The notes under the pieces were generated by a model. It made no database searches. It was not told the origin of the DNA and was given only the letters and a program-made list of their open reading frames with translations. Source: an uncultured Candidatus Melainabacteria bacterium (GTDB lineage: Bacteria > Cyanobacteriota > Vampirovibrionia > Gastranaerophilales > Gastranaerophilaceae). Taken from it: a DNA stretch of 64,000 nt. Below are positions 54,099-62,682 of the stretch, one piece after another. The stretch is from NCBI GenBank assembly GCA_947525005.1, contig CANNUY010000002.1, forward strand, positions 1 through 64,000, written 5' to 3'. Numbering within the stretch: the stretch's first letter is position 1; every line of letters starts with the position of its first letter. The position numbers and the translations under genes are program-made.

Positions 54099-56537
54099 TT
54101 ATGTATCAATGTTTGTAGCATATTGTGCGTGGGTTTGGATAAAGTCACGTCTTGGCTCAACCTTGTCACCCATCAATACGTCAAATAATTGGTCACACAA
54201 CATTGCGTCTTCAATATTTACCTTTAACAATGTTCTTGTTTTAGGGTCCATTGTTGTTTCCCAAAGTTGTTGTGGCATCATTTCACCTAAACCTTTGAAT
54301 CGTTGGATTGTTAATCCTTTTTGTCCTCTATCATCAATCGTTTTTTGTAATTGTTCAAATGATGTGATTTCGTGTCTTGTTTCATCGGTTTGTAAATACA
54401 ACATTTGTTCTTCTTCTATCAAGAAATCTCTTATGATAGGATAAGAATTTTTTAAACGCTTAAATTCGTTACTCTTTATGATGTTAGGAGTAATCAATTC
54501 TGATTCCTCATCGTTCAAGTGTAAAACAATATTATAACGTGCGTTTTCTGCGCTGTATTTCAATTCTACTGAATAATCTTTTGCTTCTGCAACATTATAG
54601 TTTTCTGCGTGGTCTTTTAAATAATGTTGTAAGTAAGCAATAACTTCGTTCATTCTTGCTTGGTCTTCAAAGTCTTCAACTGTGATTTCTGATCTTATCA
54701 AACCTCTAAGTACAACTGATGGAATGATGTTTAATATAGGGTTGTTATATGAACGATAGAAAGTTGTCATATTGCCAATCATAGCGATTAATTCATCACC
54801 ACTTAATGATTTAGAACCACTTCTATTGCTTAATGATAAGTTCTTAACACCACGTTCTTTTAACATCTTATCCATTGCTTTTTCGTCATATAAGTATTCA
54901 GATGTTTTACCACTTGTAACCTTGAATAAAGGTGGTTGAGCGATATATACATAACCTTCTTCAATCATAGGTCTTGCGTATCTGAAGAAGAATGTCAACA
55001 TCAATGTTCTAATGTGTGCACCATCAACGTCAGCATCGGTCATGATGATAATTTTGTGATATCTAAGTTTTGAGATATCAACTTCTTCAGGGTTTCTGCT
55101 AATCTTGATACCGAACGCTTGAACCATTGCTTGAATAGAATCACTGTTGTAAATCTTATCAAGTCTAGCTTTTTCAACATTCAAGATTTTACCTCTAAGT
55201 GGTAAGATAGCTTGGAACATTCTGTTTCTACCTTGTTTTGCAGAACCACCAGCTGAGTCCCCTTCGACTATATAGATTTCACATTGTGCTGGATCTCTGT
55301 TTGAACAGTCTGCCAATTTACCTGGAAGAGTTGATGTTTCTAATACGTTTTTACGTCTTGTTAATTCTCTTGCTTTTCTTGCTGCTTCTCTTGCTCTTTG
55401 AGCTTGAAGTGTTTTTTCAATGATTTGTTTTGCAATCTTAGGATTGAATTCTAACCATTCTTGTAGCTTTTCTTTAACAGCATCTTGAACTGCACCCATA
55501 GCCTCTTGGCTACCAAGTTTTTCTTTTGTTTGACCTTCAAATTCAGGGTTGCCTAACTTAACGCTGACAATCGCTGTTAAACCTTCTCTAACGTCATCAC
55601 CTGATAGGTTTTGTTCAGAGTTTTTCAAGATGTTGTTTTTTCTTGCATAATCGTTTAATACACGAGTGATAGCATTTCTGAACCCTGTTAAGTGAGTACC
55701 ACCGTTGTGGGTGTTGATGTTGTTTGCAAATGACAAGATAGATTCACTATATGAATCTGTGTATTGCATTGCAACTTCAACTCTCATACCATCAACTTCT
55801 TTGTCGATATATATAGGTTTTTCAAACATAGGAGTTTTGTTCTTATTTAAGTATTCAACGTAACTAGCAATACCACCTTCATAGTGGAAGGTTTGTTCGT
55901 CAGGTTGACCATCTCTTTCGTCAAGAAGAACAATTTTTAAACCTTTGTTTAAGAATGCCATTTCTCTGAATCTTGTTGCGATAACATCATTATCAATAAC
56001 AGTTGTTTCTGTAAAGATTTCAGGGTCTAGCCAGAAGGTTGATTTTGTACCTGTTTTTAAAGTTTCTTTTCCTTTTTCTACAGGAGCTGTAGCCTCACCT
56101 CTTAAGTACTGTTGTTTCCATACGTAACCTTGACGTGAAACTTCTACAATCATCTTTTCAGACAATGCGTTTACAACAGATGCACCTACACCGTGAAGTC
56201 CACCTGATACTTTATATCCACCGTCACCAAATTTTCCACCTGCGTGAAGAACTGTGTGAACGATTTCTAGCGCTGATTTTCCTGTTTCAGGTTTAACATC
56301 AACCGGAATACCACGACCGTTATCTTCTACTGTTACACTGTTATCTTTGTGAACAGTTACTCTGATTTCTGTACAATATCCTGCTAATGATTCGTCAATA
56401 GAGTTATCAACGATTTCATAAATACAGTGGTGCAAACCTCTTTGTGAAGTTGAACCGATATACATACCAGGACGCATTCTTACGGCTTCTAATCCTTCAA
56501 GAACCCTGATATTACTGGCATCATAACCTTGTGTCAT
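54099..56537 (-). CDS. gyrB: DNA gyrase subunit B
   Basis: ATPase half of gyrase. GHKL motifs are EIVDNSIDESLAG, DNGRGIPVD and GGLHGVGASVVNA. TOPRIM motifs are IVEGDSAGGSAKQG and IMTDADVDGAHIRTL, and the end has IQRFKGLGEM. At 812 residues it carries a ~170-residue insert in the TOPRIM domain (about 575-735, between YLYDEKAMDK and FEQLQKTI), as in proteobacterial-type GyrB, which short Firmicutes forms lack. GAGGAG precedes the ATG. gyrA is not adjacent. Confidence 0.96.
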   Translation of the reverse strand: MTQGYDASNIRVLEGLEAVRMRPGMYIGSTSQRGLHHCIYEIVDNSIDESLAGYCTEIRVTVHKDNSVTVEDNGRGIPVDVKPETGKSALEIVHTVLHAGGKFGDGGYKVSGGLHGVGASVVNALSEKMIVEVSRQGYVWKQQYLRGEATAPVEKGKETLKTGTKSTFWLDPEIFTETTVIDNDVIATRFREMAFLNKGLKIVLLDERDGQPDEQTFHYEGGIASYVEYLNKNKTPMFEKPIYIDKEVDGMRVEVAMQYTDSYSESILSFANNINTHNGGTHLTGFRNAITRVLNDYARKNNILKNSEQNLSGDDVREGLTAIVSVKLGNPEFEGQTKEKLGSQEAMGAVQDAVKEKLQEWLEFNPKIAKQIIEKTLQAQRAREAARKARELTRRKNVLETSTLPGKLADCSNRDPAQCEIYIVEGDSAGGSAKQGRNRMFQAILPLRGKILNVEKARLDKIYNSDSIQAMVQAFGIKISRNPEEVDISKLRYHKIIIMTDADVDGAHIRTLMLTFFFRYARPMIEEGYVYIAQPPLFKVTSGKTSEYLYDEKAMDKMLKERGVKNLSLSNRSGSKSLSGDELIAMIGNMTTFYRSYNNPILNIIPSVVLRGLIRSEITVEDFEDQARMNEVIAYLQHYLKDHAENYNVAEAKDYSVELKYSAENARYNIVLHLNDEESELITPNIIKSNEFKRLKNSYPIIRDFLIEEEQMLYLQTDETRHEITSFEQLQKTIDDRGQKGLTIQRFKGLGEMMPQQLWETTMDPKTRTLLKVNIEDAMLCDQLFDVLMGDKVEPRRDFIQTHAQYATNIDT

Positions 56538-56639
56538 TTAAAATTTCTCCTCAAGCCTTTTTCTCAATTCTTTTTACTTATTATATCATAAAAACACTCT
56601 AATAATACTAATATTAACAATTTTTAATTGCAAAATAAA

Positions 56640-56698
56640 TATGTACGCAGGGATTCTTCGCTTGCGATACAAAGTATTTGAAAACCACTCTGAATGAC
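56640..56698. repeat. Dispersed repeat family C
   Basis: tatgtacgcagggattcttc ... ccactctgaatgac, matching 2161-2220. The gene-free 56538-56910 holds this, a tail ctgtcatccagaggaagtga..., and the next gene's promoter. Confidence 0.7.
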
Positions 56699-56852
56699 GG
56701 TTCCAGTCTGTCATCCAGAGGAAGTGAAACGACCGAAGGATCCCCTTGAACATCTGAATATAATTTTTAATCGTTGTGGAATCTATCAGGTTCATAAATT
56801 ATTAAGTTACTAAGAATTTTTCTTGTTCCCTTAACAAAACTTATCGTTATTC

Positions 56853-56879
56853 TAAAGTTTTATCCAAATATGTCGTAAT
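56853..56879 (+). promoter_or_regulatory. Sigma-28 (FliA)-like promoter candidate before the YD-repeat gene
   Basis: TAAAGTTT (8/8 to the FliA -35), 11 nt, GTCGTAAT (partial -10; fits GCCGATAA better if one base is skipped). About 37 nt before ATG 56917 with an AAAGGA site between. Confidence 0.35.
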
Positions 56880-56916
56880 AGGGAATATTGTACGAATAAA
56901 AGAAAGGAACGTGTTA

Positions 56917-57861
56917 ATGGGTTTTGAGTATACTGTGAACGGTAACGATAAGGGCTTGAGCTATATTTTCTTGGATCAAGCTAAAAAACTTGATGGGTTT
57001 GATGAATCCAAACAAATCGACTGGAATCAGGTTATGACTGTTTTTGACGAAATCCAACAAGAAAAAAAGGCAGAACAAGGCTCTTTGTTTGAGGGTGAAA
57101 CTGATAAAACAAAGAAAGGTTATGGAACTAGCTATAAAATTAAAAAAGATGACAAAATAGAGCTTACAGATGCTCAGTTGAATAAAATCTATGAGGCTAT
57201 GGGGGTTGATTTGAATAAAGCGCATAGAACAACTTCAGCTACAGACCCAAATCCACCTCAAAAAGGTGAAAATTTATCTAAAAAAACAGCATCATTAGAT
57301 AATTTAGAAAAAGCAAGTAGAGGTGATGCACAAGATGGTGAAACATTAGTTGATAATAGAATTTATACTTATCAAAATGGTGTGGTTGTATCATCAAGAG
57401 ATAAAAATAATAAAACTTCTAGAATGATTTTAAGAGATAATAATGGTAATATTACAGAGTTCAATGATTATGAAAATGATAAAAACGGTAATCCTGTAAA
57501 AATGTATATATATGATAAAAATGGAAATATTAAAGAATACCGTGAATTTGTTAATGGTTCTAATGGTAAACCTACAAGAACAATTTCTAGAAATCCAGAT
57601 GGTACAATAAAAGATTATACAGATTGGAAAAGTGATAGTTCAGGAAATACCACAAGTCAAGTAGAGAGAAATTCTACAGGTTCTGTTACAGGTATTTATG
57701 AATATCAATATGATTCGTCTGGTAGAATGACAAAGAAAATTGAAAAAGATGCAAATGGCAATACTAAGTTCTATACGATATATTCAGAATGGGATTCAAA
57801 TACTAAAGATCCAATAAAAGGACAAAAATATGACGCAAATGGACTTTTGTATAATGGATAA
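56917..57861 (+). CDS. Protein with YD/RHS-like repeats
   Basis: 314 residues. The first ~110 residues (MGFEYTVNGNDKGLSYIFLD..., then an acidic/Lys-rich linker) have no signal peptide. The last ~180 are Tyr/Asp/Gly/Asn beta repeats such as IYDKNGNIKEYREF, NPDGTIKDYTDW and YQYDSSGRMTKKIEKDANGN, the look of YD or RHS-type repeats. Possibly a secreted or surface protein exported without a Sec signal. ATG 56917 is best placed after AGAAAGGA; GTG 56911 is too close. Confidence 0.7.
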   Translation: MGFEYTVNGNDKGLSYIFLDQAKKLDGFDESKQIDWNQVMTVFDEIQQEKKAEQGSLFEGETDKTKKGYGTSYKIKKDDKIELTDAQLNKIYEAMGVDLNKAHRTTSATDPNPPQKGENLSKKTASLDNLEKASRGDAQDGETLVDNRIYTYQNGVVVSSRDKNNKTSRMILRDNNGNITEFNDYENDKNGNPVKMYIYDKNGNIKEYREFVNGSNGKPTRTISRNPDGTIKDYTDWKSDSSGNTTSQVERNSTGSVTGIYEYQYDSSGRMTKKIEKDANGNTKFYTIYSEWDSNTKDPIKGQKYDANGLLYNG

Positions 57862-57870
57862 TTAAATACA

Positions 57871-57906
57871 AAAGAGCGGGATTGCAAAGCAATCCCGCTC
57901 TTTTTT
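57871..57906 (+). terminator. Rho-independent terminator
   Basis: agagcgggattgc-aaa-gcaatcccgctct followed by TTTTTTT. Confidence 0.9.
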
Positions 57907-57924
57907 TATCTTTAAAATAAATTA

Positions 57925-59607
57925 TTAAACATTTAATAATTTTTTAGATTGTTCAAGAGCAAGTGTTCTTGTTGTGATGTCACAAACAGAACTTGGTCCA
58001 AAGTATTGGATAGCTCCTGGGAACAAGTATCTGTCGTTCATAGCCCAGTCTTCTCTGTTGTCAGCTAGTTGCTTGAATACAGGACCATCAAGTTCTACAA
58101 GTGCTTTTTTGATAACTGGTTTCATTTCGCCGTGACGTCTTTCCATATTCATCATCATAGTCAATGGAACACCACCTGCAATCCATTCAGTAGCAGGAGC
58201 TGTCAAGTTTCTAACTGATGATAAGTAACCAGTTAAACCGAAGCTAATCAAAGCAAATGCGTTAAAACCTAATGAATAGCAATAGTCTGCATCAAAGTTT
58301 GATGGGAATGCACAACGTCCTTCGTAACCGAAGAAGTGTGATTGTGCAGAGAATTTACCATTGTATTTACCTGCAGCTTTCAATTCGTTCAATTTTTCTT
58401 CAATCATAGAAATCAAAAGTTTTTCTGTTTCAATTCTTGAAACTTGAACGTTACCGTGTGGGTCTCTATCCATCAACAATTGAGATTTAATCAATGTTGG
58501 CAATGAAGAGAATACCTTAGCGTTTTCGCTAGACAATGTGTTTTCGATGATAGCGAATTTTTCAGTTTGGCTAGCAGATGTATATTTTGCATCTTTTTCT
58601 AAGCTACTCATAATATCGTTAAGGTTAGCAATCATAGCACCCATTTCAGGAATGAATTCAATCAAGCCTTCAGGGATAACTGCGATACCGAAGTTCTTTT
58701 TGTTTTCAGAACGTCTTACGATAATATCTGTCATATAATCAATGATTGATGCCAATGACATTTTCTTAGCTTCAACTTCTTCTGATATCAATGTGATATT
58801 AGGTTGAGTTTGTAAAGCTGCTTCAAGAGCTACGTGAGAAGCACTTCTACCCATAATCTTGATAAAGTGCCAGTATTTCTTAGCTGAGTTAGCATCTCTT
58901 TGAATATTACCGATAAGTTCGCCATAAGTTTTTGTAGCTGTATCGAAACCGAAAGAAATTTCGATTTGTTCATTTTTAAGGTCACCATCGATTGTTTTAG
59001 GACAACCAATTACTTGGATACCAGCGTTGTTTGCAACAAACCATTCTGCTAATAATGCAGCGTTTGTGTTAGAGTCATCACCACCGATGATAACAACAGC
59101 TTTGATACCTAATTTTTGACAAACAGCAAGTGATTTTTTGAACTGTTCTTCAGTTTCTAATTTTGTTCTACCAGAACCGATGATATCGAAACCACCTGTG
59201 TTTCTGTAATCATTGATGAATTCGTCATTGAATTCAACATATTCGCCTTCAATAATACCACTTGGACCACCTAAGAAACCATAAAGTTTGTTTGATGGGT
59301 TAGCTTGTTTGATAGCGTCATACAAACCAGCAATAACATTGTGTCCACCAGGAGCTTGACCACCTGATAAGATTACACCAACGTTCATAGCATCATAACT
59401 GTTTGAATTTGATGATGTTTTGAATGTTACGGTTGGTTTGCCGTAAGTGTTTTTGAATAATTCTTGAATTTCAGCTTGGTTAGCAACAGATTCTGTTTTG
59501 TTTCCTTCTTCTGCAACCAATTTGTTTATGCCTTCTGATAAAGATGAAGGTAATTTAGGTTGATATTTTAATCTTTCAATTTGTAATGGTGATAAATTTT
59601 TCATCAT
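57925..59607 (-). CDS. pfp: Pyrophosphate--fructose 6-phosphate 1-phosphotransferase
   Basis: PPi-dependent glycolytic/gluconeogenic phosphofructokinase of the long (plant beta/Spirochaete-like) group. It has GVILSGGQAPGGHNVIAGLY, VIIGGDDSNTNAALLAEWF (the GGDDS motif marks PPi use), CPKTIDGDLKN and IKIMGRSASHVALE. 560 residues. AAAGG precedes MM starts (59607/59604). Its reversibility and PPi use are common in fermenting anaerobes. Confidence 0.94.
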   Translation of the reverse strand: MMKNLSPLQIERLKYQPKLPSSLSEGINKLVAEEGNKTESVANQAEIQELFKNTYGKPTVTFKTSSNSNSYDAMNVGVILSGGQAPGGHNVIAGLYDAIKQANPSNKLYGFLGGPSGIIEGEYVEFNDEFINDYRNTGGFDIIGSGRTKLETEEQFKKSLAVCQKLGIKAVVIIGGDDSNTNAALLAEWFVANNAGIQVIGCPKTIDGDLKNEQIEISFGFDTATKTYGELIGNIQRDANSAKKYWHFIKIMGRSASHVALEAALQTQPNITLISEEVEAKKMSLASIIDYMTDIIVRRSENKKNFGIAVIPEGLIEFIPEMGAMIANLNDIMSSLEKDAKYTSASQTEKFAIIENTLSSENAKVFSSLPTLIKSQLLMDRDPHGNVQVSRIETEKLLISMIEEKLNELKAAGKYNGKFSAQSHFFGYEGRCAFPSNFDADYCYSLGFNAFALISFGLTGYLSSVRNLTAPATEWIAGGVPLTMMMNMERRHGEMKPVIKKALVELDGPVFKQLADNREDWAMNDRYLFPGAIQYFGPSSVCDITTRTLALEQSKKLLNV

Positions 59608-59817
59608 AAAACCTTTCTTTTTTACTACTTAGGATAACTTCCATCTACAGATATATTATATTATCAACAAAAAAAAAATACTAATAATTTCAGGCATGAG
59701 TACTATTCTAAGATTGTTTTGTAACGAATTGTTAAGGATATAAAATAAAAAAGGCAATTTTTTAATCTCAAAATACTTTATAAAAGTATAAAGCTCTCTC
59801 TTCTTATTTAAACGGAC

Positions 59818-59844
59818 AGACCTTGATAACAAGGTCTTTTTTTT
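59818..59844 (+). terminator. Orphan rho-independent terminator on the plus strand
   Basis: agaccttg-ataa-caaggtct followed by eight T. No plus-strand gene lies between it and the already terminated YD gene, so an unannotated short transcript (about 59740-59844) may end here. The 59608-59941 gap otherwise shows no credible ORF. Confidence 0.6.
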
Positions 59845-59870
59845 ATGGAAAAATAATTTTGATAATAATA

Positions 59871-59902
59871 AGGACACGCTAACCATTCGGTTAGCGTGTC
59901 CT
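59871..59902 (-). terminator. Terminator of the Cys-rich protein gene
   Basis: aggacacgctaacc / ggttagcgtgtcct is a 14-bp perfect stem, and the minus strand continues ttattattat. Confidence 0.8.
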
Positions 59903-59941
59903 GACTTTACAAAAATTTCATAAAATCACAAAATAATAAGA

Positions 59942-60379
59942 TTATTTTGATTTTTTGCATTTTTTGCCTTTGCATTTAGCTGAGTTGTTTGCCTTGCATT
60001 TGTCACAGTCGCCACAAGTACATTTGTCTTTACAGCAGTCACAATTTGCTTTGCATTTGTCACAGTCGCCACAAGTACATTTGTCTTTGCAACAGTCACA
60101 TTTTGCTTTGCATTTGTCACAGTCGCCACAAGTACATTTGTCTTTACAGCAGTCACAATTTGCTTTGCATTTGTCACAGTCGCCACAAGTACATTTGTCT
60201 TTACAGCAATCGCATTTTGTCTTGCAACAGTCACAATCTTTGCAAGTGCAACCGTCTGGACAACATTTGCAACATTCTTGATGAACGGCTTTTGATACAA
60301 CACCAGCAGAAACTGTTGTTGCAACACCACTCAAAGCTAATACGCACAAAGCAGTCAACATAACGATAAACTTCTTCAT
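59942..60379 (-). CDS. Exported Cys-rich metallothionein-like repeat protein
   Basis: 145 residues. A clear Sec signal peptide (MKKFIVMLTALCVLALSGVA..., cleavage likely after TTVSA) precedes ~120 residues with 39 cysteines. The body is four 19-residue repeats CDCCKDKCTCGDCDKCKA(N/K) after a variant first segment, in C-C, C-x-C and C-x-x-C spacing as in metallothioneins. It ends with Lys-rich CKGKKCKKSK. Metal chelation outside the cytoplasm is inferred; it could also be a disulfide-rich envelope protein. It has an AGGAG site, its own promoter and terminator. Confidence 0.8.
   Translation of the reverse strand: MKKFIVMLTALCVLALSGVATTVSAGVVSKAVHQECCKCCPDGCTCKDCDCCKTKCDCCKDKCTCGDCDKCKANCDCCKDKCTCGDCDKCKAKCDCCKDKCTCGDCDKCKANCDCCKDKCTCGDCDKCKANNSAKCKGKKCKKSK
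59985..60220 (-). repeat. Four 57-bp tandem repeats inside the Cys-rich gene
   Basis: Each unit encodes CDCCKDKCTCGDCDKCKA(N/K), and the units are nearly identical in DNA (tttgtcacagtcgccacaag is a recurring 20-mer). A recently expanded array. Confidence 0.85.
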
Positions 60380-60393
60380 AATAGACTCCTATT

Positions 60394-60438
60394 AATGTGC
60401 TACACATTTATATTAAGGCTCTAAATATCAATCGTCAA
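60394..60438 (-). promoter_or_regulatory. Promoter and palindrome for the Cys-rich protein gene
   Basis: On the minus strand TTGACG (60438-60433), 17 nt, TAATAT (60415-60410). A 6-3-6 inverted repeat aatgtg-cta-cacatt (60394-60408) covers the predicted start point, a placement suiting a repressor. Confidence 0.55.
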
Positions 60439-60439
60439 G

Positions 60440-61285
60440 TTAGGAAAAAATCTTTTTTAAAACGGTTAATTTATCTGAATCGATGTCTTTATTTTCCGTA
60501 TTTAATCTACATAAATTGATGGTCTTATTTGTCCCGTGATAATCACTTCCACCAGAGATAAATAATCCGTTTTCGTTTGCAACATTAACCAAAAACTCTA
60601 TTTCTTCAAAATTGTATCTAGAATAATAACATTCTAATCCCATAATACCATTTCTTTTCATTACTTCTAATCGTTTATAAAAAGTTTTTGGGTCAATATG
60701 TTTTTCTCCCTCGCCACCTAATGGGTGTGCCCAAACAGGAATACCACCAGCTGATAAAATTGCTTCAATACCTTCTTTACCGTCAAATCTTGAGTTTGGT
60801 GTTTTGCAACCATCTAGATATTTTTTCATCGCATCAACATTGTTGTCAGACAAGCCTCTATTGACCAATATGTTTGCAATATGGGTTTTTACAACACTAT
60901 TTCTGCTATGCAACCAATTGCTTTCTTCTTTAGTAAGTTCTATTCCCCATTCCTCTTTAAGAAATTCTATTCTTTTTTCTAGTTTATTTTTACGTAGTAC
61001 TCTACCTTTTTTGATTAAATTATTTAGCTTGATATCTGTTATATCGCAGTGCAAACCTAATATATGACATTTCACGGTTTCAAGGTCACAAGTTAGTTCT
61101 ATAGAAGGGATAAAGGTTATATCTTTATCTAAATATTTAGGAATTTCTTTACAACCATCAACTGTGTCGTGGTCAGTAAGCGCAAAAATTTTAATCCCGT
61201 TTTTTGAAAGGTTTTTTGCTAATTCTTCAACTGTGTCGCTTCCATCTGAATAATTGCTATGTACATGTAAATCAACTTTTGCCAT
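60440..61285 (-). CDS. PHP-domain phosphoesterase
   Basis: 281 residues. Metal-binding PHP motifs are DLHVHSNYSDGSD at the N-terminus, ALTDHDTVDG, IPSIELTCD, PVWAHPLGG and SGGSDYHGTNK. This is the stand-alone type related to E. coli RNase AM/YciV, which removes 5' nucleotides from short RNAs or 3',5'-bisphosphonucleotides. A TAAAAT box (TGATAAAAT) ends 6 nt before the ATG. Confidence 0.88.
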   Translation of the reverse strand: MAKVDLHVHSNYSDGSDTVEELAKNLSKNGIKIFALTDHDTVDGCKEIPKYLDKDITFIPSIELTCDLETVKCHILGLHCDITDIKLNNLIKKGRVLRKNKLEKRIEFLKEEWGIELTKEESNWLHSRNSVVKTHIANILVNRGLSDNNVDAMKKYLDGCKTPNSRFDGKEGIEAILSAGGIPVWAHPLGGEGEKHIDPKTFYKRLEVMKRNGIMGLECYYSRYNFEEIEFLVNVANENGLFISGGSDYHGTNKTINLCRLNTENKDIDSDKLTVLKKIFS

Positions 61286-61291
61286 ATAAAA

Positions 61292-61300
61292 ATTTTATCA
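61292..61300 (-). promoter_or_regulatory. Extended -10 (TGATAAAAT) with leaderless geometry for the PHP gene
   Basis: Six nt separate the box from ATG 61285; there is no Shine-Dalgarno. Confidence 0.4.
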
Positions 61301-61404
61301 CGAATATAATTTTAACTTTTGTAAAAATTCTGTAAATTTTGAAATTACAGTATATAGAAATACTTGTTATACATGTATTAATCTTAAAATAGTGGAGAGC
61401 AAAA

Positions 61405-61632
61405 ATGATTGGCAGAGTCAATCAATCAGCAAATAATATTTTTTCAAATTCAGCATCATCAATGAGCCGAGCACGTACTGATTATAGTGGTTCAAGTGAG
61501 GCAAACTTAAAAGCGCTTAGCAGAAAAGATGCAAACTCTAGTGTTGAAGCCGCAAAGGATGAATTAGAGTATGATTTTTCTGGCGATTTTGAACAACAAA
61601 TGCGAGATTGGCGTAATGACGATTATAAATAA
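61405..61632 (+). CDS. Small hypothetical protein (75 aa)
   Basis: Ser/Asn/Ala-rich N-terminus (MIGRVNQSANNIFSNSASS) and an acidic C-terminal half (DELEYDFSGDFEQQMRDW). TGGAGAG precedes the ATG. No known domain. Converges with the TOPRIM gene. Confidence 0.55.
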   Translation: MIGRVNQSANNIFSNSASSMSRARTDYSGSSEANLKALSRKDANSSVEAAKDELEYDFSGDFEQQMRDWRNDDYK

Positions 61633-61640
61633 AAAATGTT

Positions 61641-62603
61641 TTAAAGCGTTTTTATTTCTTTTATAATGTTTTTAACTTCTTCTGAAATATCGTTTTCAGA
61701 GGTTGTTTGTTGTTTAACCCTATTTGCAAATTCTGCTTTTTTAAACTCGTGTAAACATTTTTCTTTAAAAAATTCTTCTAATGTTTTGACGGTTGGAATA
61801 TTTTCTTGAAAAACTTCTTCTGTATCTGTTTTGATAAAGTTCTTAAATTCATTATTTATCGTGTTTACAATAAGTGTTTTTGGTAGTAAATCTTCAAATT
61901 CTCCACTATTTAAAAGATGAATTTTGTCTTGGGGTCTTAGTTTGTGGTGAATTAGTTCTTCATTAGTTTCAGCATCTTTGTCTAAAAGTACAAAAATAGG
62001 TAATTTTAAGCTTTCATAAAGTTTATAATAAAGTTTAACAACTTGATTTTTCCCACCTGCACCGATTATTTTTATTCCATTGCTGTCAAAATTATAACCA
62101 CATATATTAGCAAATGTAGGTAATAGTATTTCTTCTGTTATTCCTTCTGCGATAACAACTTTTTCAATAGGGAAAAGGGTTTGTTGTTCTCTACGATTAG
62201 ATATAATATCAATCTTATTTGATATAGCTTTTAACCATTCTAAGTTCTTTGCTTGAGAAGACTTTAGTAGTTTTATAGCACTTTTATAATTAAGCTTGTT
62301 GTCTAAAAGGTTTAGTCCTTCTTTTGAAATTTCAAAAGTAGAGGTTTCGTATTTTTTCAAGTATTCATTGATAGAATAATCGTTGTTTGGTTCAACAGAA
62401 GAATTAAATATTTCTACAGCTATATCTCTTAATTCTTCGTAGTTCATATTATCGAGTGAACTTTTTTTGTATTTAGGTTCAATAAGGTTTGATATAATAA
62501 TATCTTTGAATACTCTTGGGTACTTTTCTTCAACAGGTTTAAATCGGGTTAATCTGTCTATAGAAATGATTATTTGTTGTTCTGTTAGTTTTTTATATTT
62601 CAT
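61641..62603 (-). CDS. TOPRIM-domain protein, OLD-nuclease-like, without ATPase domain
   Basis: 320 residues. The C-terminal half has the OLD-type TOPRIM motifs IAEGITEEILLPTF (catalytic Glu) and FVLLDKDAETNEE (D-x-D), then a helical end. The N-terminal ~140 residues are helical and carry no Walker A, so the ABC-type ATPase of full OLD proteins is missing. Such proteins may act in defence or repair with a separate ATPase. GGGGAAGA precedes the ATG; no partner is adjacent. Confidence 0.7.
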   Translation of the reverse strand: MKYKKLTEQQIIISIDRLTRFKPVEEKYPRVFKDIIISNLIEPKYKKSSLDNMNYEELRDIAVEIFNSSVEPNNDYSINEYLKKYETSTFEISKEGLNLLDNKLNYKSAIKLLKSSQAKNLEWLKAISNKIDIISNRREQQTLFPIEKVVIAEGITEEILLPTFANICGYNFDSNGIKIIGAGGKNQVVKLYYKLYESLKLPIFVLLDKDAETNEELIHHKLRPQDKIHLLNSGEFEDLLPKTLIVNTINNEFKNFIKTDTEEVFQENIPTVKTLEEFFKEKCLHEFKKAEFANRVKQQTTSENDISEEVKNIIKEIKTL

Positions 62604-62682
62604 TCTTCCCCTGTTAATAAATATTAATAAATATACTATAAAATAGCAATTTTTTGAAGTTTAGTATCTTTATATAAATGTA

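Noticed and set aside
54109..54444. Plus-strand ORF opposite gyrB
   Set aside because: Shadow of the gyrB coding strand, with biased composition and no ribosome site. Similar shadows opposite nadE, recJ, pcrA and mutS2 were dropped.
59656..59886. 76-aa minus-strand ORF
   Set aside because: Lys/Leu/Phe-rich antisense-looking frame without a ribosome site, spanning the plus-strand terminator; more likely non-coding.
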